A stretch of DNA of 8,725 nt from Bdellovibrionales bacterium. GTDB lineage: Bacteria > Bdellovibrionota > Bdellovibrionia > Bdellovibrionales > Bdellovibrionaceae. Where the stretch lies: assembly GCA_027320785.1 (NCBI GenBank), contig DAHVKR010000032.1, positions 1-8,725 of the forward strand. The letters run 5' to 3'. The number at the start of each line of letters is the position of its first letter. Positions within the stretch are counted from its first letter, which is position 1. Below are positions 1 to 6,230 of this stretch, in pieces. Under the pieces are notes generated by a model. It saw only the letters and a list, made by a program, of their open reading frames with translations. It was not told where the DNA came from and ran no database searches. The position numbers were made by a program, and so were the translations under genes.

Positions 1-557
1 GCGGATGTTCTCTTCAGTTGACAAATGGCTCCTATCAAGATGGCTGGGGACTTGATTTTTGCCCTTATAATGGCCCCCATAATCGATCTCCCCAATGGAC
101 TCCTTCAAGTGATTTTGAGAAATCTCTTTCACCAGTTCAAGATTTTTCAAAACCCACAGAGCTGACGACGAACCCTTTCAAAAGACTTTTACAAAAACTC
201 GAAGACGAAGGGTTGAATCCTAGACGAGCCCGCATTATTAAGCTGACAGCGAGAACTGAATCAACCTGGCACCAAGACGGGTCTAAAAAGTTTTATCAAG
301 TGCGGCTTCATATTCCTTTGTTTACAAATGCCGGTTGTTACTTTGAAAATGAAAACGGAAAATTTCATATGGCCGCCGATGGAGCTTATTACTTTGTTCA
401 CATTAACAAACCTCATCGAATTTTTAATTTAGGCGATCAGGATCGTTATCATTTTGTCACTCACATCTGGGATCAAAAGCTCTTAACAAAGTTTCATCAG
501 TACCATCCCGAACAATGCGACAGTGAAACGGATCATCCCTATAAAGAATCCCAGTAG
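1..557 (+). CDS. Aspartyl/asparaginyl beta-hydroxylase-type 2-oxoglutarate dioxygenase, 5' end missing
   Basis: This is the C-terminal part of a non-haem Fe(II)/2-oxoglutarate oxygenase of the AspH (Asp_Arg_Hydrox) family, which hydroxylates an amino-acid side chain or a small molecule. Numbering from the TTG at 18, the double-stranded beta-helix core shows the iron-binding His-x-Asp (H85, D87 in TWHQDG), the RLHIPL strand (96-101), the distal iron His H133 in KPHRIFN, and R143 in DRYHFV, which would hold the 2-oxoglutarate carboxylate. All expected catalytic residues are therefore present. The reading frame stays open from base 3 with no stop and reads as plausible protein (GCSLQLTNGSYQDGWG), so the TTG is unlikely to be the true start and the gene begins outside the window. 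It has no signal peptide in the visible part, so it is probably cytoplasmic. It converges on the radical SAM gene, overlapping it by 19 bp. The substrate is unknown; family assignment is firm. Confidence 0.85.
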   Translation, partial: GCSLQLTNGSYQDGWGLDFCPYNGPHNRSPQWTPSSDFEKSLSPVQDFSKPTELTTNPFKRLLQKLEDEGLNPRRARIIKLTARTESTWHQDGSKKFYQVRLHIPLFTNAGCYFENENGKFHMAADGAYYFVHINKPHRIFNLGDQDRYHFVTHIWDQKLLTKFHQYHPEQCDSETDHPYKESQ

Positions 558-2086
558 TTTTGCATATGCTCATCAAATTTTTGAACAGCCTCGAGAATGG
601 GAAAAGCCTCTGCATATTCTTGATTTCGAACAAGATTAAAAATTTCTTCTTTCGAATATCCTAATGACTTCAAATGTGGATAGAGCCAAATCGTTTTGAT
701 TTTTTGGAATCCATATTGCTGATTCCATCTTTCTTTAATCTCAGTGGCTAATTGAGTGGCCTCAAGTGAATTAAATGTGTCATGTTCCCAGTATCTCTTC
801 CCATAATCTATTTCTTTAAAGCCATACTTCTCGGGATTTCGAGAATATTCGGCATAATCAAAAGTCAGTTTATCTAAATCCGGCACATAGGGCATAATCC
901 CGAGAGGACCAATTGTCAGAAAATCCAGCACTGGATTTTCCATTAGCCAATCTGATGTTTGCATTTGAGTCTCTCGAGTTTCTCCAGGTAAACCCACAAT
1001 AAAAGAGCCCTCAATCAAACACTCTCTAGAATACTTTTCTTTAAAATCAATTAGGAATTCTTTGACCTTATCCGTGGGAGTTCCTTTGCCGGCCTTTAAC
1101 GCCACCTGGTGATTGAAGGACTCTAAACCAAAGTAAAGACCCCGCGCTCCTGATTCGATCATCATTCTCATGGTATCGGGGAACTTTACTGCCACATCAA
1201 CTCGAGAATAAGCCACCCACTCTATTTTAAAAGGTAAAGACATAAATGTATTACAAAAGTTCTCTACTTTTTGAGGGTGATCGTTAAAACAATCATCACA
1301 AAAATGATAGGTATCAGTCCCATAATTCTCGTAATTAAAAATAAGTTCATCCTTCAAATCATTTGAATTTTTACGAAAACTTTCCTTTTTATCATAGTGA
1401 CAAAATTTACAGTTAAAGACACAACCTCTAGATATTTCCATTGGAAGTGATTCCCCTGGTTGGACGGCAAAATGTGAAGACCAGCGAATGGAAGGGCAAA
1501 ATTTATTTTCGGTGTCCTCGTTATTTTCAAGTATCTGAATTCCCTTAAACTCCCTTTGCGACACTTCAGATTTGTTCTGAAGAGCTGAGGCCAACTTCAC
1601 AAGAGTTCGATCTGCAGGTCCCAAACAAATATAGTCAATATCTGAATAAAATTGATTTCTCCAGACTGCAAACTGAGCTTTTGCTCCTCCCAATACAATT
1701 TTCGAATTCGGCGAATAAGTCTTGATAAGTTTTTTAAACTGCGAAAGCCAGGACTTAAGATCTTCCCCCTCCTCGAACCAGAGTTCTCCCTTATAATAAA
1801 GATCCACGCCAACAGAGCGATGAGGCCTTGAGGTTTTAATGGAAACGAAAGGAGCTAAAAATGTGGACGAAATTCCCACGAATAAAAGGTCAGAACTTAA
1901 AAACGATTCGATAAATTTAAAAAAATGAGGATGACGTGTGAAATAATCAATTACTAAAACACGATAACCCGCTTGCTCAAGCTGGCCTGCCAAAGAATAG
2001 GTCCCCATATATCGGGTATTGCCTATCTCTCCAAAACTTAATGAATCTGAAAGAAGTATAATTTGTGGTTTTTGAGCAGACCCCAT
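539..2086 (-). CDS. B12-binding-domain radical SAM protein
   Basis: This 515-residue protein has the layout of cobalamin-dependent radical SAM enzymes. A Rossmann-like B12-binding region comes first (about 7-170: IILLSD strand, GYRVLVIDYF, LLFVGIS, KIVLGGAKA, DYICLGPADRTL). The radical SAM barrel follows (about 215-400) with the 4Fe-4S motif CxxxCxxC at C222, C226 and C229 (SRGCVFNCKFCHY), an FCDDCFND strand-2 motif (262-269), YFGLES (318-323) and GLPGET (365-370). The C-terminal ~110 residues are unassigned. The classical DxHxxG cobalamin ligand motif is not visible, so B12 may bind base-off without protein His, or the domain may only be B12-like. Members are usually methyltransferases or ring-rearranging enzymes on lipids, cofactors or natural products. 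The ATG lies 2 bp after the stop of the Tat-SDR gene and lacks a clear Shine-Dalgarno, so translational coupling is likely. The substrate is unknown; class assignment is firm. Confidence 0.9.
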   Translation of the reverse strand: MGSAQKPQIILLSDSLSFGEIGNTRYMGTYSLAGQLEQAGYRVLVIDYFTRHPHFFKFIESFLSSDLLFVGISSTFLAPFVSIKTSRPHRSVGVDLYYKGELWFEEGEDLKSWLSQFKKLIKTYSPNSKIVLGGAKAQFAVWRNQFYSDIDYICLGPADRTLVKLASALQNKSEVSQREFKGIQILENNEDTENKFCPSIRWSSHFAVQPGESLPMEISRGCVFNCKFCHYDKKESFRKNSNDLKDELIFNYENYGTDTYHFCDDCFNDHPQKVENFCNTFMSLPFKIEWVAYSRVDVAVKFPDTMRMMIESGARGLYFGLESFNHQVALKAGKGTPTDKVKEFLIDFKEKYSRECLIEGSFIVGLPGETRETQMQTSDWLMENPVLDFLTIGPLGIMPYVPDLDKLTFDYAEYSRNPEKYGFKEIDYGKRYWEHDTFNSLEATQLATEIKERWNQQYGFQKIKTIWLYPHLKSLGYSKEEIFNLVRNQEYAEAFPILEAVQKFDEHMQNYWDSL

Positions 2087-2088
2087 GT

Positions 2089-2973
2089 TTACGATGTCGT
2101 TTTAGATGGAGATTTTTTTGTAAAGAAGATCAGTTCATTCGAGCCGCCTTCAGACAAGTCGAGACTCATTCCATTGATAAGTCTACAGTTGTCGCCTTCA
2201 CATAAATTTAGAACTAAATCTGCAATTTCTGAAGGTTCAATAAGACGCCCTGTAGCAGGATTACCCAGTTTTTCAATGGGTAGCTTTAAAAACTGTGCAT
2301 GCCTTTCCAACATAGGGGTTCGAACGCCTACAGGCTCGAGTCCTACACATCTAATATTATATTTTCGATATTCTTGAGCTCCATGCTGAATCAAGGCATT
2401 TAAAGCCATCTTGCTTCCCGAGTATATACTTTCCCAATTTATAACCCGACGAACCCCCATAGAGGATGAAATCAGAATAACACCTGATTTCTGCTCCATC
2501 ATCGATGGCAAAACTTTTCGCATACTGTAGACTACACCATAAAAATTAGTGTTCATAATGTCCTGCATGTCGTGCGTAGAGGTTTTATGTAATGGGGTTG
2601 GAAGTGGCGCAATTCCCGCATTTAAAAAAGCAAAATCAATTTTTTTTGTTTTTTTAAAAATTTGAGAAAAAAATGCGTCGACTTGTTTTTCATCTCTCAC
2701 ATCTGTCTGTATGTAATGAGCCTGTCCACCTTTTTTTTTAATAGAACTCTCAACTTGTTCGCCCAGGTTTTTTCGACGGCCACAAAAATAAACATCGGCT
2801 CCTTGATCTGCAAAAGCCCGCGCCGTCGCCTCACCTATCCCGGAAGTAGCTCCCGTAATGACCATCACTTTACCTGAATATTTTTTAGGTTGCTTGGCCT
2901 CTGCCGCCATTCCATCCATAAGTGGCAACATGCTGAGTGATGCCAATTTAAGAAAATCACGACGATCCGTCAT
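2089..2973 (-). CDS. Short-chain dehydrogenase/reductase with Tat leader
   Basis: This is a classical SDR oxidoreductase of 294 residues. It has the nucleotide-binding TGATSGIG (40-47), Arg residues after strand 2 (GRR, 65-67) that favour NADP(H), D91 for adenine, NAG (118-120), N143, and the catalytic S171/Y184/K188 (YSGSK). What is odd is the first 26 residues: TDRRDFLKL matches the twin-arginine consensus, followed by a modest hydrophobic stretch and an AEA cleavage site. The protein is thus predicted to fold around its cofactor in the cytoplasm and be exported by Tat, or to be anchored by the uncleaved leader. Most SDRs are cytoplasmic and begin close to the GKVMVITG strand. The start is well supported by GAGGAA 2-3 nt upstream and by an ATGA overlap with the small membrane-protein gene. 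The gene continues into the radical SAM gene after 2 bp. The coding strand carries an A9 run (2731-2739) and A7/A8 runs near 2640-2655. The substrate is unknown. Confidence 0.92.
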   Translation of the reverse strand: MTDRRDFLKLASLSMLPLMDGMAAEAKQPKKYSGKVMVITGATSGIGEATARAFADQGADVYFCGRRKNLGEQVESSIKKKGGQAHYIQTDVRDEKQVDAFFSQIFKKTKKIDFAFLNAGIAPLPTPLHKTSTHDMQDIMNTNFYGVVYSMRKVLPSMMEQKSGVILISSSMGVRRVINWESIYSGSKMALNALIQHGAQEYRKYNIRCVGLEPVGVRTPMLERHAQFLKLPIEKLGNPATGRLIEPSEIADLVLNLCEGDNCRLINGMSLDLSEGGSNELIFFTKKSPSKTTS

Positions 2974-3113
2974 GTTTCCTCTTTGTCTTGCATGACGCCC
3001 TTATCTTCACCTGAATGTTTGCGAAAATGATAGATAAGGGCTCCGCCAGTAAAAAATGTGACCAATAGCCCAATTGTAAATAGAAAGAGAACTAACTTAT
3101 CATCCATCGACAT
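2970..3113 (-). CDS. Small single-pass membrane protein (47 aa)
   Basis: I do not recognise this protein. Translating the minus strand from the ATG at 3113 gives 47 codons and a TGA that overlaps the SDR start as ATGA. It starts MSMDDKL, has a strongly hydrophobic helix at about residues 7-28 (VLFLFTIGLLVTFFTGG within it), a basic patch just after (YHFRKH), and an acidic/lysine-rich tail ending QDKEET. By the positive-inside rule the C-terminus would face the cytoplasm. An in-frame second ATG is at 3107. The SDR's Shine-Dalgarno lies in its last codons, a typical sign of a genuine, translationally coupled gene. A plausible promoter sits just upstream (3122-3150) with almost no leader. It may anchor the SDR/radical SAM proteins to the membrane, which is inference. 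It is too short for most gene callers and could alternatively be leader sequence with chance coding; hydrophobicity and overlap argue against that. Confidence 0.68.
   Translation of the reverse strand: MSMDDKLVLFLFTIGLLVTFFTGGALIYHFRKHSGEDKGVMQDKEET
2976..2981 (-). promoter_or_regulatory. Shine-Dalgarno of the Tat-SDR gene
   Basis: On the minus strand the sequence GAGGAA stands just before the SDR ATG (2973). It fixes that start and therefore the presence of the twin-arginine leader. It lies inside the last codons of the small membrane-protein gene. Confidence 0.6.
2997..3041. repeat. Perfect 10-bp inverted repeat inside the small ORF
   Basis: GCCCTTATCT (2997-3006) and AGATAAGGGC (3032-3041) are exact reverse complements separated by 25 nt. 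In the mRNA they would form a hairpin ending about 24 nt before the SDR start codon. It could be an mRNA control element, an operator, or chance: a 10-bp match at this range is expected roughly once or less in a window of this size. Confidence 0.45.
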
Positions 3114-3121
3114 CGTTATTC

Positions 3122-3150
3122 ACTATATCGACTGAGAAAGCTTGGAACAA
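3122..3150 (-). promoter_or_regulatory. Candidate sigma70-type promoter of the membrane protein/SDR/radical SAM operon
   Basis: On the minus strand a TTGTTC (-35, 3145-3150; 3 of 6 consensus) is followed by 17 nt and TATAGT (-10, 3122-3127; 5 of 6). Transcription would start near 3115, only about 2 nt before the ATG at 3113 or 8 nt before the in-frame ATG at 3107, so the mRNA would be leaderless or nearly so. This agrees with the lack of a Shine-Dalgarno there. It is a prediction by eye. Confidence 0.4.
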
Positions 3151-3166
3151 GAACGAAATAGCAGTC

Positions 3167-4003
3167 TTATTTATTCACACTAAACTTACGGTCTATGCTA
3201 GCTGATAGCTCACTGCGATTTAAGACTGTTAGAAAATCAAGACAGTCAAAATCCCGGTCAAAAGCGGGCTGCGCTAGAATTTTGGAACCCAGCTTCAAGT
3301 AAGAATGGAGAAGAGAGGGGATGATTTCCTTTGCTTCTTCAGCCTGAGCTTCCGTCAATCCATTGCGAAAGTAATGCGTCCAGACATCGAAATCATCAAA
3401 AGTGAAATCCCTCTGAGGGTAACACCCTTTGTCTAAAACTGATCCTTGAGCTTGCAAGTAGCAATAAACCAGAGCTGCACGACGTGAATCATTAACTTTA
3501 AGGCTTGAACATCCAAAAAGAGTCTGAGCCCCTGTTAACTTCATGTACTCCGCTATTCCGCGCCACAACAGAGCAATGACAGCTCCACGACGATGGTCCT
3601 GGTGAATACAAGCACGCCCCAACTCCAAATAAGGTCCAACAAAAGAGCTATAAAGGCCTGCTAAATGAAACTCATTCGCCGAATAAGAGGTTAGAGGATC
3701 ATCCGAACAAAGCAATCGATACGTTCCAATAATCTTCTGAGTTGGAGCATGAACAATTAAAAGATGATCGAAAATAGCGTCATACTTATCAAAATCGAGC
3801 TTTGTTTTTTTAAGACCTCTAAACTCCACATTGAAAACTTCATTTCTTAATTTGAAGCTTTCAATAAGCTCATCTGAGTTCTCAGCTGTTTTTAAAACAT
3901 AGGGACCGAACTCAAGATGAATTCTATTTTTAGATTGAAATCGAAAAATCCCGTTTTTCCTGAGTTGAAGATTTTCTTTGATTTGATTGAAACTTTCCAA
4001 CAT
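3167..4003 (-). CDS. OlsB-like GNAT N-acyltransferase (ornithine-lipid type)
   Basis: This 278-residue protein matches the Acetyltransf_5/OlsB branch of the GNAT fold, which transfers a 3-hydroxy-fatty acyl group from acyl-carrier protein to the alpha-amino group of ornithine or a related amine. Diagnostic blocks are LRNEVF (52-57), FDHLLIV (78-84), GTYRLL (93-98), YSANEF (107-112), ELGRACIHQDHRRG (127-140), LLWRGIAEYM (145-154) and LFGCSSL (162-168). The C-terminal PSLLHSYLKLGSKI...PAFDRDFDCLDFL block is also typical of the family. The start is well supported by GAGGGGG four bases upstream. It overlaps the preceding arginase gene by 74 bp, so the two are co-expressed, and arginase would supply ornithine. 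No OlsA partner (the second acyltransferase) is visible here. The alternative is another N-acyl amino acid or acyl-amine synthase of the same branch; fold is certain, exact amine is inferred. Confidence 0.85.
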   Translation of the reverse strand: MLESFNQIKENLQLRKNGIFRFQSKNRIHLEFGPYVLKTAENSDELIESFKLRNEVFNVEFRGLKKTKLDFDKYDAIFDHLLIVHAPTQKIIGTYRLLCSDDPLTSYSANEFHLAGLYSSFVGPYLELGRACIHQDHRRGAVIALLWRGIAEYMKLTGAQTLFGCSSLKVNDSRRAALVYCYLQAQGSVLDKGCYPQRDFTFDDFDVWTHYFRNGLTEAQAEEAKEIIPSLLHSYLKLGSKILAQPAFDRDFDCLDFLTVLNRSELSASIDRKFSVNK

Positions 4004-4880
4004 TCTTCCCCCTCTTGTTAAGAATGAAGTTATTTAAAAAAATAAATGCAGCCTGATACGTTTGCTCCACTTCATTTAAAGTTCCTATGAAAGGATTTAC
4101 CTCTACAATGTCGAGCGATTTGCAGTGTGTTTTATGCGCCAAAAAAGATGATAGAATTTTTGCTTCATCCAGGTTGAGACCCTGAGTTTCAGGAACTCCT
4201 GTTGAAGGAGCCACGACTGGGTCCAAACTATCAATATCAAAACTAACATGAGTCGGCTTAGATCCCACTTGAGATTGAATAGCTTCTAAAACCTTTCGCA
4301 TTCCGTATTGTCTAATAAATTTCATGTCAAAATATGTAATTCCAAGTTTTTGAATGGTCTCTTGTTCATAAGGATCTAGAGATCGCAACCCGACATATAT
4401 CAACTGAGAGGGCTTCAGATTTGTTTTAAACAGAGCCGGTAAAGAGCAAGAGTTGAGCCCCATCAGAAACGAAAGCGGCATGCCATGGAAATTACCCGTA
4501 GGTGAAGTATCTGGCTTGTTAAGATCAGCGTGCGCATCGACCCACACTATTTGCCCCTCTGGATAGAGAGAAAGAAAGGCTGATAAAGTTGAAAGAGCAA
4601 TGCTGTGATCTCCACCCCAATTCAGAGTAAAGGTGTGACTGCGCAAAGCCCTCATCACAGTCTCCGCAGCTTTTTCATAGACCCTCAAATCGAGCTTCTG
4701 TATATCCTGAGATGTTGTTAGAGGAACTCTCTTTGTATTTTCAGCGATATCCCCAAAGTCAGTAAAGTCGACACAAGATTTGAGTCTTTTTCTTGCAAAC
4801 CGAGAGGAGAGAGAGAGTCCTTCATGGATCTGTCCCGCCTCTATTCCTATACCAACAAAAGCCATTTGTTGTTTCATCAC
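3930..4880 (-). CDS. Arginase-family ureohydrolase, probably arginase
   Basis: This enzyme of 316 residues would hydrolyse arginine to ornithine and urea with a binuclear Mn centre. The metal ligands are present: GGDHS (89-93, H92), DAHAD (115-119, D115/H117/D119) and SFDIDSLDP (213-221, D215/D217), with E260 in LDIVEVNP. The stretch NKPDTSPTGNFHGMP (121-135) matches the arginase substrate loop (SGNxHGMP) better than agmatinase or formiminoglutamase. The start can be GTG at 4880 or the next codon, ATG at 4877; there is no clear Shine-Dalgarno, and a weak promoter lies close upstream. The family core ends near residue 288. The last ~28 residues (KRGKNVGKF... to FSISI) are lysine/serine-rich and are encoded in another frame over the 5' end of the acyltransferase gene, so they may be a by-product of a lost stop. 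The tight pairing with an OlsB-like gene suggests ornithine for lipid synthesis. Confidence 0.9.
   Translation of the reverse strand: MMKQQMAFVGIGIEAGQIHEGLSLSSRFARKRLKSCVDFTDFGDIAENTKRVPLTTSQDIQKLDLRVYEKAAETVMRALRSHTFTLNWGGDHSIALSTLSAFLSLYPEGQIVWVDAHADLNKPDTSPTGNFHGMPLSFLMGLNSCSLPALFKTNLKPSQLIYVGLRSLDPYEQETIQKLGITYFDMKFIRQYGMRKVLEAIQSQVGSKPTHVSFDIDSLDPVVAPSTGVPETQGLNLDEAKILSSFLAHKTHCKSLDIVEVNPFIGTLNEVEQTYQAAFIFLNNFILNKRGKNVGKFQSNQRKSSTQEKRDFSISI
4008..4014 (-). promoter_or_regulatory. Strong Shine-Dalgarno of the acyltransferase gene
   Basis: The minus-strand sequence GAGGGGG lies four bases before the ATG at 4003 and decides that start, despite the 74-bp overlap with the arginase frame. 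It is embedded in arginase codons for Lys-Arg-Gly-Lys. Confidence 0.7.
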
Positions 4881-4891
4881 ACATTTATTAG

Positions 4892-4920
4892 AGGATAATT
4901 CTATACAGCTGTCTTGTCAT
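4892..4920 (-). promoter_or_regulatory. Candidate promoter of the arginase/acyltransferase pair
   Basis: On the minus strand ATGACA (4915-4920; 5 of 6 for -35) is followed by 17 nt and TATCCT (4892-4897; 4 of 6 for -10). The start point would be near 4885, giving a 5-8 nt leader. The region 4881-5013 is a 133-bp divergent gap and must also hold the promoter of the PHP gene, for which I see no convincing -35/-10 pair. Confidence 0.3.
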
Positions 4921-5013
4921 GATTCCGTCAGGTCATCTTCAGGAATCTTAATAATCGCCTAACTTAAAACTAACTTTAATTAATCACGATATATCTGCCA
5001 AAATAACTCTATT

Positions 5014-5706
5014 ATGAAAGCTCTTAAGGCTGACCTTCATATCCATTCAAATTTTAGTGATGGCCAACTGAGCATCAAAGAAATTGTCGACCTTTATGGC
5101 AAAAATGGCTTTGATACCATTGCTATTACGGATCACCTCTCTGAAGATCAAAATATCATTGGCAAAGTTACGAAAAGTCTCAACCTCAGCCTGACACAAG
5201 AAAAATTCAACTCTTACGTCAAAGAAGTTCGAAAAGAAAAGGAAAGAGCTCGCGAACAATATGACATGAATGTTCTTTTTGGATATGAAATTACAAAGAA
5301 TTCATTTTATCATAACCGCTCTTGTCACTTTCTTATCCTAGGTCTAGAAAAATATATTTCACCTAATCGAGATGTTGAAGATATTTTACAAGAAGCGCGA
5401 AGAGAGGGCGCTATCACGATCGCAGCTCATCCTTTTGATACAGGAGACTTTGAGTTTCAAACATTCTATCTTTGGAGTCGTCGGGAGCAACTCAAAGATC
5501 TTTTTGATGCCTGGGAAGTTTCATGTCGAAAAAAAATAAGTCGTGATGTTTTAAGTTCAGGTCTACCCCTGATTGCTTCTAGTGATTTTCACAGGCCCCC
5601 TCACCTCAATTCATGGGTGACTAAACTTTTTTGTGAAAATACTTTTGACGACATCAAAAAGTGTTTGGCTCAGCAAAATCTCGACTTTCACTATCACCAG
5701 ATTTAG
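5014..5706 (+). CDS. PHP-domain metallohydrolase
   Basis: This is a 230-residue stand-alone PHP (polymerase and histidinol phosphatase) domain, a distorted TIM barrel that binds up to three divalent metals and cleaves phosphoesters. Visible metal-ligand motifs are DLHIHS (7-12, H9/H11) with D16, TDH (39-41), GYEI (90-93, E92), CHFLILG (104-110, H105), AHPF (138-141, H139) and SDFHRP (190-195, D191/H193). This is the complete set for an active enzyme. Members hydrolyse nucleoside 3',5'-bisphosphates, short oligonucleotides or histidinol phosphate; the short length without extra domains and absence of his genes nearby favour a nuclease/phosphatase of unknown substrate. The ATG has no Shine-Dalgarno (AT-rich upstream), but no later start keeps DLHIHS. 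The gene ends 2 bp before the converging GreA-like gene. No signal peptide is present, so it is cytoplasmic. Confidence 0.9.
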   Translation: MKALKADLHIHSNFSDGQLSIKEIVDLYGKNGFDTIAITDHLSEDQNIIGKVTKSLNLSLTQEKFNSYVKEVRKEKERAREQYDMNVLFGYEITKNSFYHNRSCHFLILGLEKYISPNRDVEDILQEARREGAITIAAHPFDTGDFEFQTFYLWSRREQLKDLFDAWEVSCRKKISRDVLSSGLPLIASSDFHRPPHLNSWVTKLFCENTFDDIKKCLAQQNLDFHYHQI

Positions 5707-5708
5707 TC

Positions 5709-6188
5709 TTACCAGACATTTAAAACTTCGTACTCTTTTTCATAAGTACCCGACTCAACAAGAGCCGAGTCTCCGATACGAAGCCCCAACAAGGCTTCCC
5801 CCAGGGGACTTGTTCCCGTGACAACTTGAACAGGATATCCATCCAAATGAAGTGTCATTCCACCAGCCTTGGGCATTAAAATAACGTAGGACTTTTTTCC
5901 CTCAGAGACGAGCTCCACAAGAGCCGTTGAAGCAATCGTGTCTTCTTTTGTAAATGACCTTAAATTTAAATGCTTATATATAGACAGTGCTTCTTCAATT
6001 TCAGCCACGCGTTTTGACTGAGCTCCCGCCAAATAAGAAGCTTCCAAGCCCCGTGTGTCATACTCATTTTCCGCAACACTTTCCTCATGAGTTGCGGCTT
6101 CCAATGTCGCCCGTGTCGCTTCAAGCAATGCCACACGATCCTTTTCAAGCTGTTCGATTATTTCCTGAAGAAGTTTTTCCTTATTCAT
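5709..6188 (-). CDS. GreA/GreB-family transcription elongation factor-like protein
   Basis: The protein matches the GreA/GreB layout: an N-terminal coiled-coil (about 1-75) and a C-terminal FKBP-like domain (about 82-159) with the hallmark SPLGEALLGLRIGD (127-140). Gre factors enter the RNA polymerase secondary channel and stimulate cleavage of backtracked RNA. The hairpin tip reads HEESVAENEYDTRGLEASYLAG (split as E36-E37, E40-N41, D44), resembling the acidic SEN-EY tip of GreA but embedded in the variant seen in a GreA-like subfamily; whether it cleaves or acts differently is open. I chose the ATG at 6188 (159 residues, equal to the ~158 of GreA). The frame remains open to a GTG at 6239, which would add 17 residues lacking family resemblance (YDKLKSSSIRTWADSE). 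It converges on the PHP gene with a 2-bp gap and is divergent from DUF72. Confidence 0.85.
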   Translation of the reverse strand: MNKEKLLQEIIEQLEKDRVALLEATRATLEAATHEESVAENEYDTRGLEASYLAGAQSKRVAEIEEALSIYKHLNLRSFTKEDTIASTALVELVSEGKKSYVILMPKAGGMTLHLDGYPVQVVTGTSPLGEALLGLRIGDSALVESGTYEKEYEVLNVW

Positions 6189-6230
6189 TTCCGAGTCCGC
6201 CCATGTCCTGATTGACGACGATTTAAGCTT

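Noticed and set aside
18..20. TTG as the start of the AspH-type gene
   Set aside because: The frame is open from base 3 and the codons before the TTG look like real protein; the gene most likely continues from outside the window.
2063..2377. 104-residue plus-strand ORF opposite the SDR 3' end
   Set aside because: Antisense to the SDR coding sequence, with no motif, signal or ribosome site; the SDR and radical SAM frames fully explain the region.
4780..4962. 60-residue plus-strand ORF across the arginase start
   Set aside because: It starts inside the arginase coding region in antisense, and has no supported ribosome site or domain.
5987..6211. 74-residue plus-strand ORF opposite the GreA-like gene
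   Set aside because: Low-complexity Pro/Phe/Leu/Ser translation, antisense to a gene with clear family motifs.
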